A stretch of 64,000 bases of DNA from Serpens gallinarum (lineage in GTDB: Bacteria; Pseudomonadota; Gammaproteobacteria; Pseudomonadales; Pseudomonadaceae). Position numbers and translations under genes: made by a program. The stretch's first letter is position 1, and each line of letters begins with the position of its first letter. The notes beneath the pieces are model-generated. The model was not told the origin of the DNA and did not search any database. It saw only the letters and a list, made by a program, of their open reading frames with translations. Shown piece by piece: positions 1 to 9,107 of the stretch. The stretch is from positions 368,896 to 432,895 of the forward strand of contig NZ_JACSQG010000001.1 in NCBI RefSeq assembly GCF_014836765.1. The letters run 5' to 3'.

Positions 1-776
<776 letters not shown>

Positions 777-977
777 GGGCGCGCTGAGCAGCGCCGGCGG
801 CCCCGCCAAAAGGCGGGAAGTGGCTATAAAACACGCCATTTCCCTCGCGGATTATTCGTCTGACCTAGGCTTGCCGCTTGCCGTGGATCAAGCCAAAGAC
901 AAAAGGCGGGGCCCCCACCGTGCCTTTTGTGGTGGGCTTTGCGACAATGCGGGCACTTTTTTTGCTGGAACCTGGAC

Positions 978-2042
978 ATGACTGCTCTGAAGAATGATCG
1001 CTTCCTCCGTGCCCTGCTCAAGCAACCTGTCGACGTCACTCCCGTCTGGATGATGCGTCAGGCCGGTCGCTACCTGCCGGAATACCGCGCCAGCCGCGCC
1101 AAAGCGGGTGATTTCATGAGCCTGTGCATGAATCCCGAGTTCGCCTGCGAGGTGACCCTGCAGCCACTGGAACGCTATCCGCTGGATGCGGCGATCCTGT
1201 TCTCCGACATCCTCACCATCCCGGATGCAATGGGCCTGGGCTTGTATTTCGAAACCGGCGAAGGCCCGCGTTTCAAGAAAGTGGTCAACACGATGGCGGA
1301 TATCGAGGCGCTGCCGATCCCAGATCCGGACAAAGACCTCGGCTATGTGATGGACGCGGTGCGCACCATTCGCCGCGAGCTGAACGGCCGCGTGCCGCTG
1401 ATCGGCTTCTCCGGCAGCCCCTGGACCCTGGCGACTTACATGGTGGAAGGCGGATCAAGCAAGGACTTCCGCAAGTCCAAGGCGCTGCTGTATGAAAACC
1501 CGCAGGCCATGCACGCATTGCTGGACAAACTCGCCCAATCGGTGACCAGCTACCTGAACGGCCAGATCCTCGCCGGTGCCCAGGCGGTGCAGATCTTTGA
1601 CTCCTGGGGCGGCAGCCTGTCGGCGGCGGCCTATCAGGAGTTCTCCCTGGCCTACATGCAGAAGATCGTCAATGGTCTGATCCGCGAGCATGACGGGCGC
1701 CGCGTGCCGGTGATCCTGTTCACCAAGGGCGGTGGCCTGTGGCTGGAGTCCATGGCGGATTCCGGCGTTGAAGCGCTGGGGCTGGACTGGACCTGCGACA
1801 TCGGTGCTGCTCGCGCTCGCGTCGGCGACAAGGTGGCGCTGCAAGGCAACATGGACCCCAGCGTGTTGTATGCCAAACCGGAAGCGATCCGTGCCGAAGT
1901 GGGGCGCATCCTCGCCGCTTATGGTCACGGCAATGGTCACGTGTTCAACCTCGGCCACGGCATCACTCCGGAGGTCGACCCGGCCCACGCGGGTGCCTTT
2001 ATCGAAGCAGTTCACGAGTTGTCCGCGCAGTATCACGTCTGA
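978..2042 (+). CDS. hemE: Uroporphyrinogen decarboxylase
   Basis: HemE removes the four acetate carboxyl groups of uroporphyrinogen III to give coproporphyrinogen III in cytoplasmic haem synthesis. The 354-residue product has the family length. It opens with the N-terminal signature [16 protein letters not shown], which contains the substrate-binding arginines, and carries the [12 protein letters not shown] and [17 protein letters not shown] segments. I place the start at the ATG at 978 rather than at upstream in-frame codons, because the family starts with a short leader just before the R-F-L-R-A-L segment. A bidirectional terminator follows 20 bases after the stop. Confidence 0.97.
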   Translation: MTALKNDRFLRALLKQPVDVTPVWMMRQAGRYLPEYRASRAKAGDFMSLCMNPEFACEVTLQPLERYPLDAAILFSDILTIPDAMGLGLYFETGEGPRFKKVVNTMADIEALPIPDPDKDLGYVMDAVRTIRRELNGRVPLIGFSGSPWTLATYMVEGGSSKDFRKSKALLYENPQAMHALLDKLAQSVTSYLNGQILAGAQAVQIFDSWGGSLSAAAYQEFSLAYMQKIVNGLIREHDGRRVPVILFTKGGGLWLESMADSGVEALGLDWTCDIGAARARVGDKVALQGNMDPSVLYAKPEAIRAEVGRILAAYGHGNGHVFNLGHGITPEVDPAHAGAFIEAVHELSAQYHV

Positions 2043-2062
2043 TAAGCGTGAACGGCTGATAC

Positions 2063-2089
2063 AAAACGCCCCGCATCGCGGGGCGTTTT
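2063..2089. terminator. Bidirectional rho-independent terminator
   Basis: A 12-base perfect inverted repeat (AAAACGCCCCGC / GCGGGGCGTTTT) with a three-base loop sits between the convergent ends of hemE and the MFS gene. It has A residues on one side and T residues on the other, so it can end transcription from either strand. Confidence 0.85.
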
Positions 2090-2116
2090 GCATTCTGCGG
2101 CGATTAGAGGCAGGAC

Positions 2117-3412
2117 TTAGTGCGCCGGGCGCTGAACCGCTTCCGGCAAGGCTGGAACGCGGGCCAGGTGCAGGGCCACCAGCAGCGCGATCAACAACAG
2201 CGAGCCGATAAACAGACCGACCCCATCCCAGCCGGCCGCCTGCCAGAACACGCCGCCGAGGGTACCCGCCAGGCTGGAGCCCACGTAGTAACAGAACAGG
2301 TAAAGCGATGAGGCCTGCCCACGGGCTTGCTTGGCGCGTCGGCCGACCCAACTGCTGGCCACGGAGTGCGCGCCGAAGAAGCCAAACGTGAACATCAGCA
2401 TGCCGAGCAGCACGGCGGGCAGTGCGTCGAACAAGGTCAAAACCAGCCCGGCCAGCATCAGGCCGATGACCACCCAGAGCACCTTGCCGCGCCCCAGCCG
2501 GTCAGCCAGCGCGCCCACTTGTGCGGAGCTGTAGATCCCCGACAGGTAGACCACGGCCAGCAGGCCCACGCTGGTTTGGCTCATCTGGAAGGGGTCGGCG
2601 ATCAGCCGGTAACCGATGTAGTTGAACAGGGTCACGAAGCTGCCCATCAGCAAGAAGCCTTGCACGAACAGCCAGGGCAGGCCCGAGTCACGAACATGCA
2701 GGGCGTAGCCATCGATCAGGCCCCGCAGGCGCAACGGCCGTGGGCGGAAGTTGCGGGATTCGGGGAGCAGGTGCCAGAACAGCAGCCCTGCCAGCAGTGC
2801 GAGCCCGCCGACAATGCCGAGGGCTGCGTGCCAGGACATCCAGTCCACCAGAACGCCGGTCAATAAGCGGCCGCTCATGCCACCAATGGCGTTGCCGCCG
2901 ATATACAGACCCATGGCGAAGCCCAAGTGCTTGGGATGGATTTCTTCGCTGAGGTAGGTCATGGCCACAGCCGCCAGGCCACTCAGCGCCAGGCCCACCA
3001 GGGCGCGCATCAGCAGCACGGCTTCCCAGGTCGGCATGAAGGCACTGATGATGGTGAACACGGCGGCTGCGAGCAGCGACACGGCCATCACTCGCTTACG
3101 GCCTATGGCATCGGAGATCGGTCCGGTAATTAGCAGGCCGATCGCCATGGTGATGGTGGAAATAGACAAAACCAGGCTGCTTTGCACCGCACTGATGCCG
3201 AAGGTGGCGGACAGCACCGGCATCATCGGCTGCACGCAATACAGCAGCGCAAAAGTGGCAAAGCCACCGCAGAACAGGGCTACGGCGGTCAGTAGAAAGT
3301 GCCGGGTGCCTTTTTCGGTGTACGTCTCGATGGGCTGCACGGCCGGAATTGCAGGGGCGGGTACTTCGTTGGGTGACACCAGTTCGCGGGGCGAACTCTG
3401 GATGTTGCTCAC
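2117..3412 (-). CDS. MFS transporter, YnfM-like
   Basis: A 12-helix major facilitator family transporter of 431 residues. The N-terminal half has the usual loop motif between helices 2 and 3 (GPISDAIGRKRVM), and a related motif (GALADRLGRGKVL) sits in the second half. The N terminus is a hydrophilic cytoplasmic tail of about 50 residues. I prefer the GTG at 3412 because AGAGAGGA lies just upstream; the open frame runs 18 codons further. A LysR regulator is transcribed divergently, the same pairing as E. coli ynfM/ynfL. The substrate is unknown; a drug or metabolite efflux role is an inference from the family. Confidence 0.85.
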   Translation of the reverse strand: MSNIQSSPRELVSPNEVPAPAIPAVQPIETYTEKGTRHFLLTAVALFCGGFATFALLYCVQPMMPVLSATFGISAVQSSLVLSISTITMAIGLLITGPISDAIGRKRVMAVSLLAAAVFTIISAFMPTWEAVLLMRALVGLALSGLAAVAMTYLSEEIHPKHLGFAMGLYIGGNAIGGMSGRLLTGVLVDWMSWHAALGIVGGLALLAGLLFWHLLPESRNFRPRPLRLRGLIDGYALHVRDSGLPWLFVQGFLLMGSFVTLFNYIGYRLIADPFQMSQTSVGLLAVVYLSGIYSSAQVGALADRLGRGKVLWVVIGLMLAGLVLTLFDALPAVLLGMLMFTFGFFGAHSVASSWVGRRAKQARGQASSLYLFCYYVGSSLAGTLGGVFWQAAGWDGVGLFIGSLLLIALLVALHLARVPALPEAVQRPAH

Positions 3413-3551
3413 AAGGTCCTCTCTAGGGCGCTTTTGGCGGCCACAGCCGGTCCGTAACAGGCACACGACGATCTCGCGCAGCTGCAGTAGGCGGCTTAGG
3501 GGTGGGTTATGGCTGTAAAGGATAAGCAGCTTGATTTAATCTTTCCAATAT

Positions 3552-3566
3552 ATTATTCGACATAAT
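3552..3566. promoter_or_regulatory. LysR-type operator (T-N11-A palindrome)
   Basis: ATTAT-TCGAC-ATAAT is a perfect 5-base inverted repeat with a 5-base spacer, and it contains a T-N11-A core (T3553, A3565). It sits 30 bases before the LysR start, in the AT-rich divergent promoter region shared with the MFS gene. Regulation by the adjacent LysR protein is inferred from position and form. Confidence 0.55.
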
Positions 3567-3596
3567 TGATATGTTTTACGACTTATTGGAGTGACG

Positions 3597-4496
3597 ATGG
3601 AACTGCGACATTTGCGTTATTTCGTGGCGGTTGCGGAAGAGCTGCACTTTGGCCGTGCGGCCGAGGTGCTGGGGATTTCCCAGCCACCCTTGAGCCAGCA
3701 GATTCAAGCCTTGGAGCAGGAGTTGGGCGTGCGCTTGTTCGATCGCACCAACCGGCGCGTATCGCTCACCGACGCGGGTCGGTTGTTCCTGGACGAAACT
3801 CGGCAGACCCTGGCGCAGGTTAACAAGTCGGTCGACGTGGCGCGGCGGGCGGAACAGGGCGAACTGGGCGAGCTACAGATCGGCTTCACGGCGTCGGCGC
3901 CGTTTGTGTCGATTATTCCGCGGGCGATCTTTGCGTTTCGGCAGGCCTTTCCGGCGGTGCATCTAAATCTGGAAGAGATGAACAGCCGCGAGGTGAGCCA
4001 GGCGGTGCTCGATGAGCGTCTGCAGATTGGCATGATCCGCCCCTTGGCGTTGCCCGATACGCTGGAAGCGGTGGAGCTGTTCACTGAGCCGCTGGTGGCC
4101 CTGGTGCATGCCGATCACCCATTGGCCGAGGCGGGTGATGCCGGTCTGCAGCTCAGTGAGCTGGCTGGGCAACCCTTTGTGTTTTTTCCGCGCACCCATG
4201 GCACAGGGCTTTACGATCAGCTTGTCGGCTTGACCCGCCAGGCCGGCTTTACGCCACGTATCGCCCAGGAGGCCCATGAGGCGCTGACCATTATCGGTCT
4301 GGTGGCGGCGGGGTTGGGGGTCTCGGTGTTACCTGCGTCATTTCAGCGCATTCGCATCGACGGAGTAGTCTTTCGCCCGCTGCTCGACAGCGAGGCTACA
4401 ACGGCAGTGTGGTTGATCAAGCGTCGCCTGGAGCATTCCCCTCTGGCTCAGGCGTTCGTTGATCTGGTGACCCGCGAGGCACAGACGCGCCGCTAA
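3597..4496 (+). CDS. LysR-family transcriptional regulator, YnfL-like
   Basis: A 299-residue LysR-type regulator. Residues 1-60 form the winged helix-turn-helix (FGRAAEVLGISQPPLSQQIQ), followed by a linker helix and a periplasmic-binding-protein-like effector domain that starts near LQIGFTASA. The ATG at 3597 is chosen over the GTG at 3591 because GGAG ends 5 bases before it. It faces the MFS transporter gene across about 185 bases containing a LysR-type palindrome, so it most likely controls that transporter and itself. The effector is unknown. Confidence 0.9.
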   Translation: MELRHLRYFVAVAEELHFGRAAEVLGISQPPLSQQIQALEQELGVRLFDRTNRRVSLTDAGRLFLDETRQTLAQVNKSVDVARRAEQGELGELQIGFTASAPFVSIIPRAIFAFRQAFPAVHLNLEEMNSREVSQAVLDERLQIGMIRPLALPDTLEAVELFTEPLVALVHADHPLAEAGDAGLQLSELAGQPFVFFPRTHGTGLYDQLVGLTRQAGFTPRIAQEAHEALTIIGLVAAGLGVSVLPASFQRIRIDGVVFRPLLDSEATTAVWLIKRRLEHSPLAQAFVDLVTREAQTRR

Positions 4497-4661
4497 AGTA
4501 GTATGGTTTTTTGATCAGGGGCAAGCCCCGGCAGCGTGGCTGAGAACGGCGTGTGATACGCACGGGATGAGCCTTGACACTTGTAGGGTTATTGCCGAAA
4601 GCTATAACGGCAGTCGGATTGGCCGACGCCTCCTTGAATACCTCGAAGAAGAGAAAAAAAC

Positions 4662-5150
4662 ATGAAACGGATTCTGCTCGGTACCCTGATCGCCGCCGCC
4701 TCCCTGAACGCTTTTGCTGAAGCACCGGGCGGCCCGAACTGCGGCTGGGGGAACATGCTGTTCGAAGGTCAGAAAGGCCTGCCGTCGCACGTAGTGGCTT
4801 CGATCACCAACGGCACGTCCGGCAACGCTACCTTCGGCATGACCTCCGGCACCAACGGCTGCTCCGCCGAAGGCACCCTGACCTATGGCGGCAAGCCGAT
4901 GCTGGTTCTGGGCAGCATCATGAACGAGCTGTCCGAAGACATGGCCAAGGGTGAAGGCGAAGCGCTGACCACCTTCGCCGTGGTACTGGGCGTGCAGCCG
5001 GAAGACCGCGCTCACTTCTCCGCCGTGACCCACAGCCATTTCGAGCAGATTTTCAGCTCCGCCGACGTCACCGCCGAGCAGGTCCATGCCGCTACCCTGG
5101 CCGTGCTGAAGAAAGACGCTCGTCTGGCTCAGTACGCCGACAAGGCCTAA
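4662..5150 (+). CDS. DUF3015 family secreted protein
   Basis: A 162-residue exported protein with a Sec signal peptide (MKRILLGTLIAAASLNAFA) and mature start near EAPGGPNCGWG. The GPNCGWG start, a second Cys (TNGC) and the pattern G-K-P-M-L-V-L-G fit the DUF3015 family, whose function is unknown. The two cysteines may form a disulfide in the periplasm. An AG-rich ribosome binding site (GAAGAAGAG) lies before the ATG. The gene stands alone: a terminator follows at once, and an unremarkable 165-base spacer separates it from the LysR gene. Confidence 0.8.
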   Translation: MKRILLGTLIAAASLNAFAEAPGGPNCGWGNMLFEGQKGLPSHVVASITNGTSGNATFGMTSGTNGCSAEGTLTYGGKPMLVLGSIMNELSEDMAKGEGEALTTFAVVLGVQPEDRAHFSAVTHSHFEQIFSSADVTAEQVHAATLAVLKKDARLAQYADKA

Positions 5151-5159
5151 CAAGGCTGC

Positions 5160-5190
5160 GGGCGTTCTCCGGACGCCCGACTCTTTTTTG
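5160..5190 (+). terminator. Rho-independent terminator of the DUF3015 gene
   Basis: The stem GGGCGT / ACGCCC (5160-5165 with 5173-5178) is followed by GACTCTTTTTTG, ten bases after the DUF3015 stop codon. Confidence 0.85.
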
Positions 5191-5216
5191 TATGCCCGCC
5201 ACGGCGGGCATACTTT
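5191..5216 (+). terminator. Second hairpin, tandem terminator-like
   Basis: TATGCCCGC / GCGGGCATA (5191-5199 with 5204-5212) is a perfect 9-base stem with a 4-base loop, followed by CTTTT. It directly abuts the first terminator and lies just before the DUF4105 gene, so it may act as a back-up terminator. Confidence 0.5.
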
Positions 5217-5239
5217 TATGCCCTCGCCATTGGCTTTTC

Positions 5240-7096
5240 ATGTTTCGAGTTCTGCTTCCACTCTTGCTGAGTGGCGCTTGCAGCCTGTTGCAGGCTGCCC
5301 CGCACATTGCCCCCGACCGTCTGCAGGCCCTGGCCGGTGAACCGTTCTGGCTTTCTTTGGGCCATTACGAGCGCGGCACGCTGGGCGGCTGGCACAGCTA
5401 TGTCGACGATGACGAATATTTCCTCGCCGAACAGGGCGAGAAGGACCCGCTTGCCGAGTTGAAAGCGACCGTCCCGGCCTTGTACCGCGACCCCGCGCTC
5501 GGTAACCGCCATCCGCAGTGTATCTATCCGGCCCGCACCCGCTGGCTGCGCGACCAGCTGTCACTGGACGATTTGCCGAAGGTAAATTGCGCGGAGTACG
5601 ACACTTGGTACACCGACATCGCACCGCACAGCACCGTGCTGGTGTTCCCGGCGGCCTACCTGAACAGCCCGTCCTCGATGTTCGGCCATACCTTGCTGCG
5701 CATCGACCCCGTGGACATCGACCGCGAAGGCAGTCCGCTGCTGAGTTATGCAATCAACTTCGGTGCCTATATCGAAGGCATGGACAACAGCATCCTGTAT
5801 GCCTGGAAAGGGCTGATGGGCGGCTATCCCGGCCTGTTCTCGCTGATGCCCTACCGTGAGAAAATCGGTGAGTACAGCCGCCTGGAAAACCGCGACCTGT
5901 GGGAGTACCACCTGAGCCTCACCCCGGTGGAAACCGCACGCATGCTCGAACATGTGTGGGAGTTGCGGCAGATCCAGTTCGACTATTTCTTCTTCGACGA
6001 AAACTGCTCCTACCGGTTGCTCGAGCTGCTGGAAATTGCCCGGCCGGGGCTTGAGCTGACCGATCAATTTCCGCTGACCGCCATTCCTGCCGACACCGTG
6101 CGTGCAGTGAAGGACGCCGGGTTGATCGAGCGCATCGACTATCGTCCCTCCCGTGAACACGAGCTGCTGGCACGCGTGGCACCGCTGGATGCGCGCGAGC
6201 AGGAGTGGGTGCAACGCCTGGCCGAAAACGACGCCTGGCTCCAGGATGCCGAGTACCTTGCCCTACCGGCCGAGCGCCGCGCGATGATTCAGGATGGCGC
6301 CTACCGCCTGCTGCGCTATCGGAAGACCGGTGCGGAGCGCGATGCCGCCAGCGCCGAGCGCAGTTATCGCCTGTTACAGGCGATCAACCGCAACCCGCCG
6401 CCACGTCTGGATGTTCAGCGGCCGCTGTTGCCCGAGGACGGCCACCGCTCGCGAGCCTTGCAATTGGGTGTCGGTAACCGTGGAGATCGCGCCTTCGCCG
6501 AGTACGGTCTGCGCATGGCGTACCATGACCTGCTCGACAACCTCGACGGTTTTCCGCTCGGGGCACAGATCGAACTGGGTGAATTGAAGCTGCGCCAATA
6601 CGAGGGCAACCACTGGCAGGTACAGCAGTTTGACCTGATCAGCATTCGCTCGCTGACGCCGCGCACCCGTCTGCTCAAGCCCTGGTCCTGGCAGGTCGCA
6701 ACAGGCGCCGAGCGGGTGCCGGGGTTCGGCGATGATGAACGCCTGGCAGGCTATCTCACCGGGGGAGGTGGGTTTTCCTGGAGCCTTGGCGAAGGGCTGC
6801 TCGGGTTTGCCATGGGCACCGTGCGCCTTGAGCACAATCGCGACTTTGCCGCAGCACTCAGTCCGGCAGCCGGTTTCGATACCGGTCTGCTCTGGCGGAA
6901 CGCGGTCGGCAACTTACTGCTCGAAGCCCAGGGCGACTACTTCCATAACGGTGAAGTGCGTCGCCGTCTCAGCCTCACTCAGCATCTGGAGGTGAGTAAC
7001 AACCTCGGTGTCAGGGTTAGCGCGCAGCGCGAGTTTGGCCAATGGTCGGCGCCGGCCACCGAAGTCCAGGTGCAAGCGCGCTGGTACTTCTACTAG
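5240..7096 (+). CDS. DUF4105 (Lnb N-terminal domain) periplasmic/outer-membrane protein
   Basis: An exported protein of about 618 residues with a signal peptide (MFRVLLPLLLSGACSLLQA). I start at the ATG at 5240 because it gives a clean signal peptide; the open frame runs 16 codons further through a hairpin. Residues 120-330 hold the DUF4105 domain, including SSMFGHTLLRID (His150) and FFFDENCSYRLLEL (Cys256). This His-then-Cys order is that of a permuted papain/NlpC-like thiol fold; the Bacteroides member Lnb is known to N-acylate lipoproteins. The C-terminal 250 residues are rich in alternating polar/hydrophobic stretches and end in an aromatic residue (ARWYFY), suggesting a small outer-membrane barrel. 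The exact activity here is unknown. Confidence 0.8.
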   Translation: MFRVLLPLLLSGACSLLQAAPHIAPDRLQALAGEPFWLSLGHYERGTLGGWHSYVDDDEYFLAEQGEKDPLAELKATVPALYRDPALGNRHPQCIYPARTRWLRDQLSLDDLPKVNCAEYDTWYTDIAPHSTVLVFPAAYLNSPSSMFGHTLLRIDPVDIDREGSPLLSYAINFGAYIEGMDNSILYAWKGLMGGYPGLFSLMPYREKIGEYSRLENRDLWEYHLSLTPVETARMLEHVWELRQIQFDYFFFDENCSYRLLELLEIARPGLELTDQFPLTAIPADTVRAVKDAGLIERIDYRPSREHELLARVAPLDAREQEWVQRLAENDAWLQDAEYLALPAERRAMIQDGAYRLLRYRKTGAERDAASAERSYRLLQAINRNPPPRLDVQRPLLPEDGHRSRALQLGVGNRGDRAFAEYGLRMAYHDLLDNLDGFPLGAQIELGELKLRQYEGNHWQVQQFDLISIRSLTPRTRLLKPWSWQVATGAERVPGFGDDERLAGYLTGGGGFSWSLGEGLLGFAMGTVRLEHNRDFAAALSPAAGFDTGLLWRNAVGNLLLEAQGDYFHNGEVRRRLSLTQHLEVSNNLGVRVSAQREFGQWSAPATEVQVQARWYFY

Positions 7097-7129
7097 CGCG
7101 GGCGCGTATCCGGAGCGAAGGCGGGGTCT

Positions 7130-7918
7130 TCACCCTCGCGCCACCAACACATCGCAGGGCGGCTGGCGCAGCATGTCCCGGGTCAGGCTGCCCAGCAGCG
7201 CTTCGCTCAGCAGGTTGCGCGTGTGGCGACCGAGGGCGAGAAGTTGCGGGCTTCGCTCGCCAATGACCGCCTGTAAGCAATCCTGCCGTTCGCCATGGCG
7301 AATGCCGTACTGCACGACTCGACCCGGTGAAGCCAGCCGCGCTTGTTCGTCGGCAACCATGCGGCTGAACAATTGGCACTGCATTTCCAGCTCGGCCTGA
7401 TCTTCAGGTGCGCGGGACGGCGCCACTTCGCAAATATTCAGCGCAAACAGCTCGGCGCTGGCCGGCAACAGGCGATGGGCCTGGTGCAGGGCGGCATTGG
7501 CGCACTGGGAAAAATCCAGAGCGACTACGGCTTGTTGATACGGCTCGCTGTTCTGATTCACCGCCAGCAGCACTGGAAGTGTGCTAGTGCGCGCCAGACG
7601 TTCCAGGGTGGTGCCCGTGAACAGCTCGGGCCGAGACTTGTGATGGGCGCCGAGGACCAACAGGTCGGCGCCTATACCGTCGGCTTGTGCGGCGATGGCC
7701 TGCGAGGGCTGGCCGCCGGCCAGGCGCACCTGGGCGTCGGGCAGGTTGAAGCGCGCGAGCTGTTCGGTCAGTTGGCGCTCGATGGCAGGGTCGGCAGGCA
7801 GGCGGTCCACGATGTGTAGCAGCGTCAGGCGAGCGTTGTGCTGAGCGGCCAGTTGGGCGGCGCGCTGCAGGGCCAGGTCGGCTTCGGGGCTCAGGTCATG
7901 GGCGATTAGGATGTGCAT
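7130..7918 (-). CDS. Universal stress protein, tandem UspA domains
   Basis: A 262-residue cytoplasmic protein made of two UspA folds. The first covers about 1-125 (ILIAHDLSPEADLALQRA, ending with ADLLVLGAHHK) and the second about 130-262 (VVALDFSQCANAALHQA, ending with LLALGRHTRN). Both retain G-x-H-type segments near their ends, which in the family can bind ATP, although the G-2x-G-9x-G(S/T) pattern is imperfect. Tandem Usp proteins act in stress and energy-limitation survival. The gene ends against the DUF4105 gene and appears monocistronic. Confidence 0.88.
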   Translation of the reverse strand: MHILIAHDLSPEADLALQRAAQLAAQHNARLTLLHIVDRLPADPAIERQLTEQLARFNLPDAQVRLAGGQPSQAIAAQADGIGADLLVLGAHHKSRPELFTGTTLERLARTSTLPVLLAVNQNSEPYQQAVVALDFSQCANAALHQAHRLLPASAELFALNICEVAPSRAPEDQAELEMQCQLFSRMVADEQARLASPGRVVQYGIRHGERQDCLQAVIGERSPQLLALGRHTRNLLSEALLGSLTRDMLRQPPCDVLVARG

Positions 7919-7987
7919 GGGGCAGGGCCTCTGGCGCGGATGATTCGACAGCCTAGCAGCAGCGACCGTCGCCGGCCTTGTCGTGGC

Positions 7988-8431
7988 TCAGCGTTTGCGC
8001 AGTTGATACAGACCGTTGCTGCGGGCTACGACAACGCCGTGCTGGTCGGTCAGTTCGAGTTCCAGACGGTATCCCGCCTTGCCGTTCGCAGCGGCCTCTG
8101 CCTGCAATCGCTCGACGGTGGCCGCATCCAGACGCGCGTCGACCTGGATATCGCCCAGCGCCGGCTTGAGAAAGTGCAGGTCCAGCGCCTTAACGATGGG
8201 GTAGAAGCGCTGCACGTCGAAACTGGTAACGTACAAAGCGCCGCCAGGTACCTCGGCCAGCGTGAACAGGGCGCCGGCATACAGGCTGCCGATATGGTTC
8301 TGATTGCCGGCCTGAGGCATGCGCAGGCGCACAAAGCCGGGCTCCAGCACCTCGGCCTTGAGGCCACTGCGCTGGACAAAGGCGATCTGTTCTTCAATCA
8401 ACTGACGTGCAAGCTCGATGGGCATGGACAT
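7988..8431 (-). CDS. Hotdog-fold thioesterase (PaaI/DUF4442-like)
   Basis: A 147-residue single-domain hotdog protein. The segment NHIGSLYAGALFTLAE matches the conserved Asn-x-x-Gly...Gly-Ala-Leu helix that lines the acyl-CoA site in PaaI-like thioesterases. The ATG at 8431 has GGAG seven bases upstream; the open frame continues upstream only because it shadows trxC. The likely reaction is hydrolysis of an acyl-CoA, with unknown substrate. It lies between the Usp gene and trxC, all on the minus strand, with gaps of 70-95 bases. Confidence 0.75.
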   Translation of the reverse strand: MSMPIELARQLIEEQIAFVQRSGLKAEVLEPGFVRLRMPQAGNQNHIGSLYAGALFTLAEVPGGALYVTSFDVQRFYPIVKALDLHFLKPALGDIQVDARLDAATVERLQAEAAANGKAGYRLELELTDQHGVVVARSNGLYQLRKR

Positions 8432-8526
8432 GGTGCAGCTCCGCGGCTGATAAGTCAGTCCCCAGCCTAAGAGGCCCGAAGCGGCCAGCAAATGATCGAG
8501 TCGCCCGTGAATGTTGACCGATGCGC

Positions 8527-8961
8527 TCAGATGGCGTGCTGACGCAACCACGCCAGTAGCTGGGGCAACGGCAGTGCGCCGCTTTGCCGGGCGATTTCCT
8601 GGCCAGCCTTGAACAGGATCAGGCTGGGTATCGAGCGAATGCCCAGTTGCGCCGAAAGTTGCGGGTTGGCCTCGCTGTCGAGCTTGGCCAGCCGGCAACG
8701 GCCCTGCAGTTGCGTGGCGGCTTGCGCGAAGGTAGGTGCGAAGCTGCGACACGGCCCACACCAGGCCGCCCATACATCCACCAATAACGGCAGGTCGCCC
8801 TTGATCTGACTGGCATAGCTGGCCTGAGTCAGGTCGAACGGCGCAGCCGGCAACACGTCGTTTTTGCAACGCCCACAATGCGGCGTGTCGCCCAGGCGAG
8901 TAGTAGGGATACGATTGATGCCGTTGCAGTGAGGGCAGGGGACCAGCAGGGATTCGGACAT
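8527..8961 (-). CDS. trxC: Thioredoxin 2
   Basis: A 144-residue thioredoxin with the TrxC-specific N-terminal zinc module: Cys9-x-x-Cys12 and Cys29-x-x-Cys32. The redox motif WCGPC follows at residues 67-71. TrxC reduces cytoplasmic protein disulfides and is induced by oxidative stress in enterics. The ATG at 8961 is preferred: the upstream GTG at 8973 overlaps the GGAG that serves as ribosome binding site for 8961. The downstream neighbour is the hotdog thioesterase gene. Confidence 0.95.
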   Translation of the reverse strand: MSESLLVPCPHCNGINRIPTTRLGDTPHCGRCKNDVLPAAPFDLTQASYASQIKGDLPLLVDVWAAWCGPCRSFAPTFAQAATQLQGRCRLAKLDSEANPQLSAQLGIRSIPSLILFKAGQEIARQSGALPLPQLLAWLRQHAI

Positions 8962-9107
8962 GAGGGGCTCCACAGTTGAATGGCCTGAATGTGGCGCTCG
9001 CCGCGGTGAATATCAAGGTTATGGAGACCGCGGTTGTATGGATGGGCTACGGGATGGCTGTTATGCCGGTGTGGTAGTGATCTGAAGCGAAAAAAGGGGA
9101 CCTCGAC

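Noticed and set aside
911-940. Hairpin after gltD as a terminator
   Set aside because: The CCCACC/GGTGGG stem is only six bases with an 11-base loop and only three T residues follow.
4573-4620. TTGACA before the DUF3015 gene as a -35 element
   Set aside because: The nearest good -10 (TATAAC) is 23 bases away, too far for a normal sigma-70 promoter.
7988-9016. A 342-residue fusion reading through trxC into the thioesterase
   Set aside because: The upstream part is trxC in another frame; the thioesterase has its own ribosome binding site at 8431.
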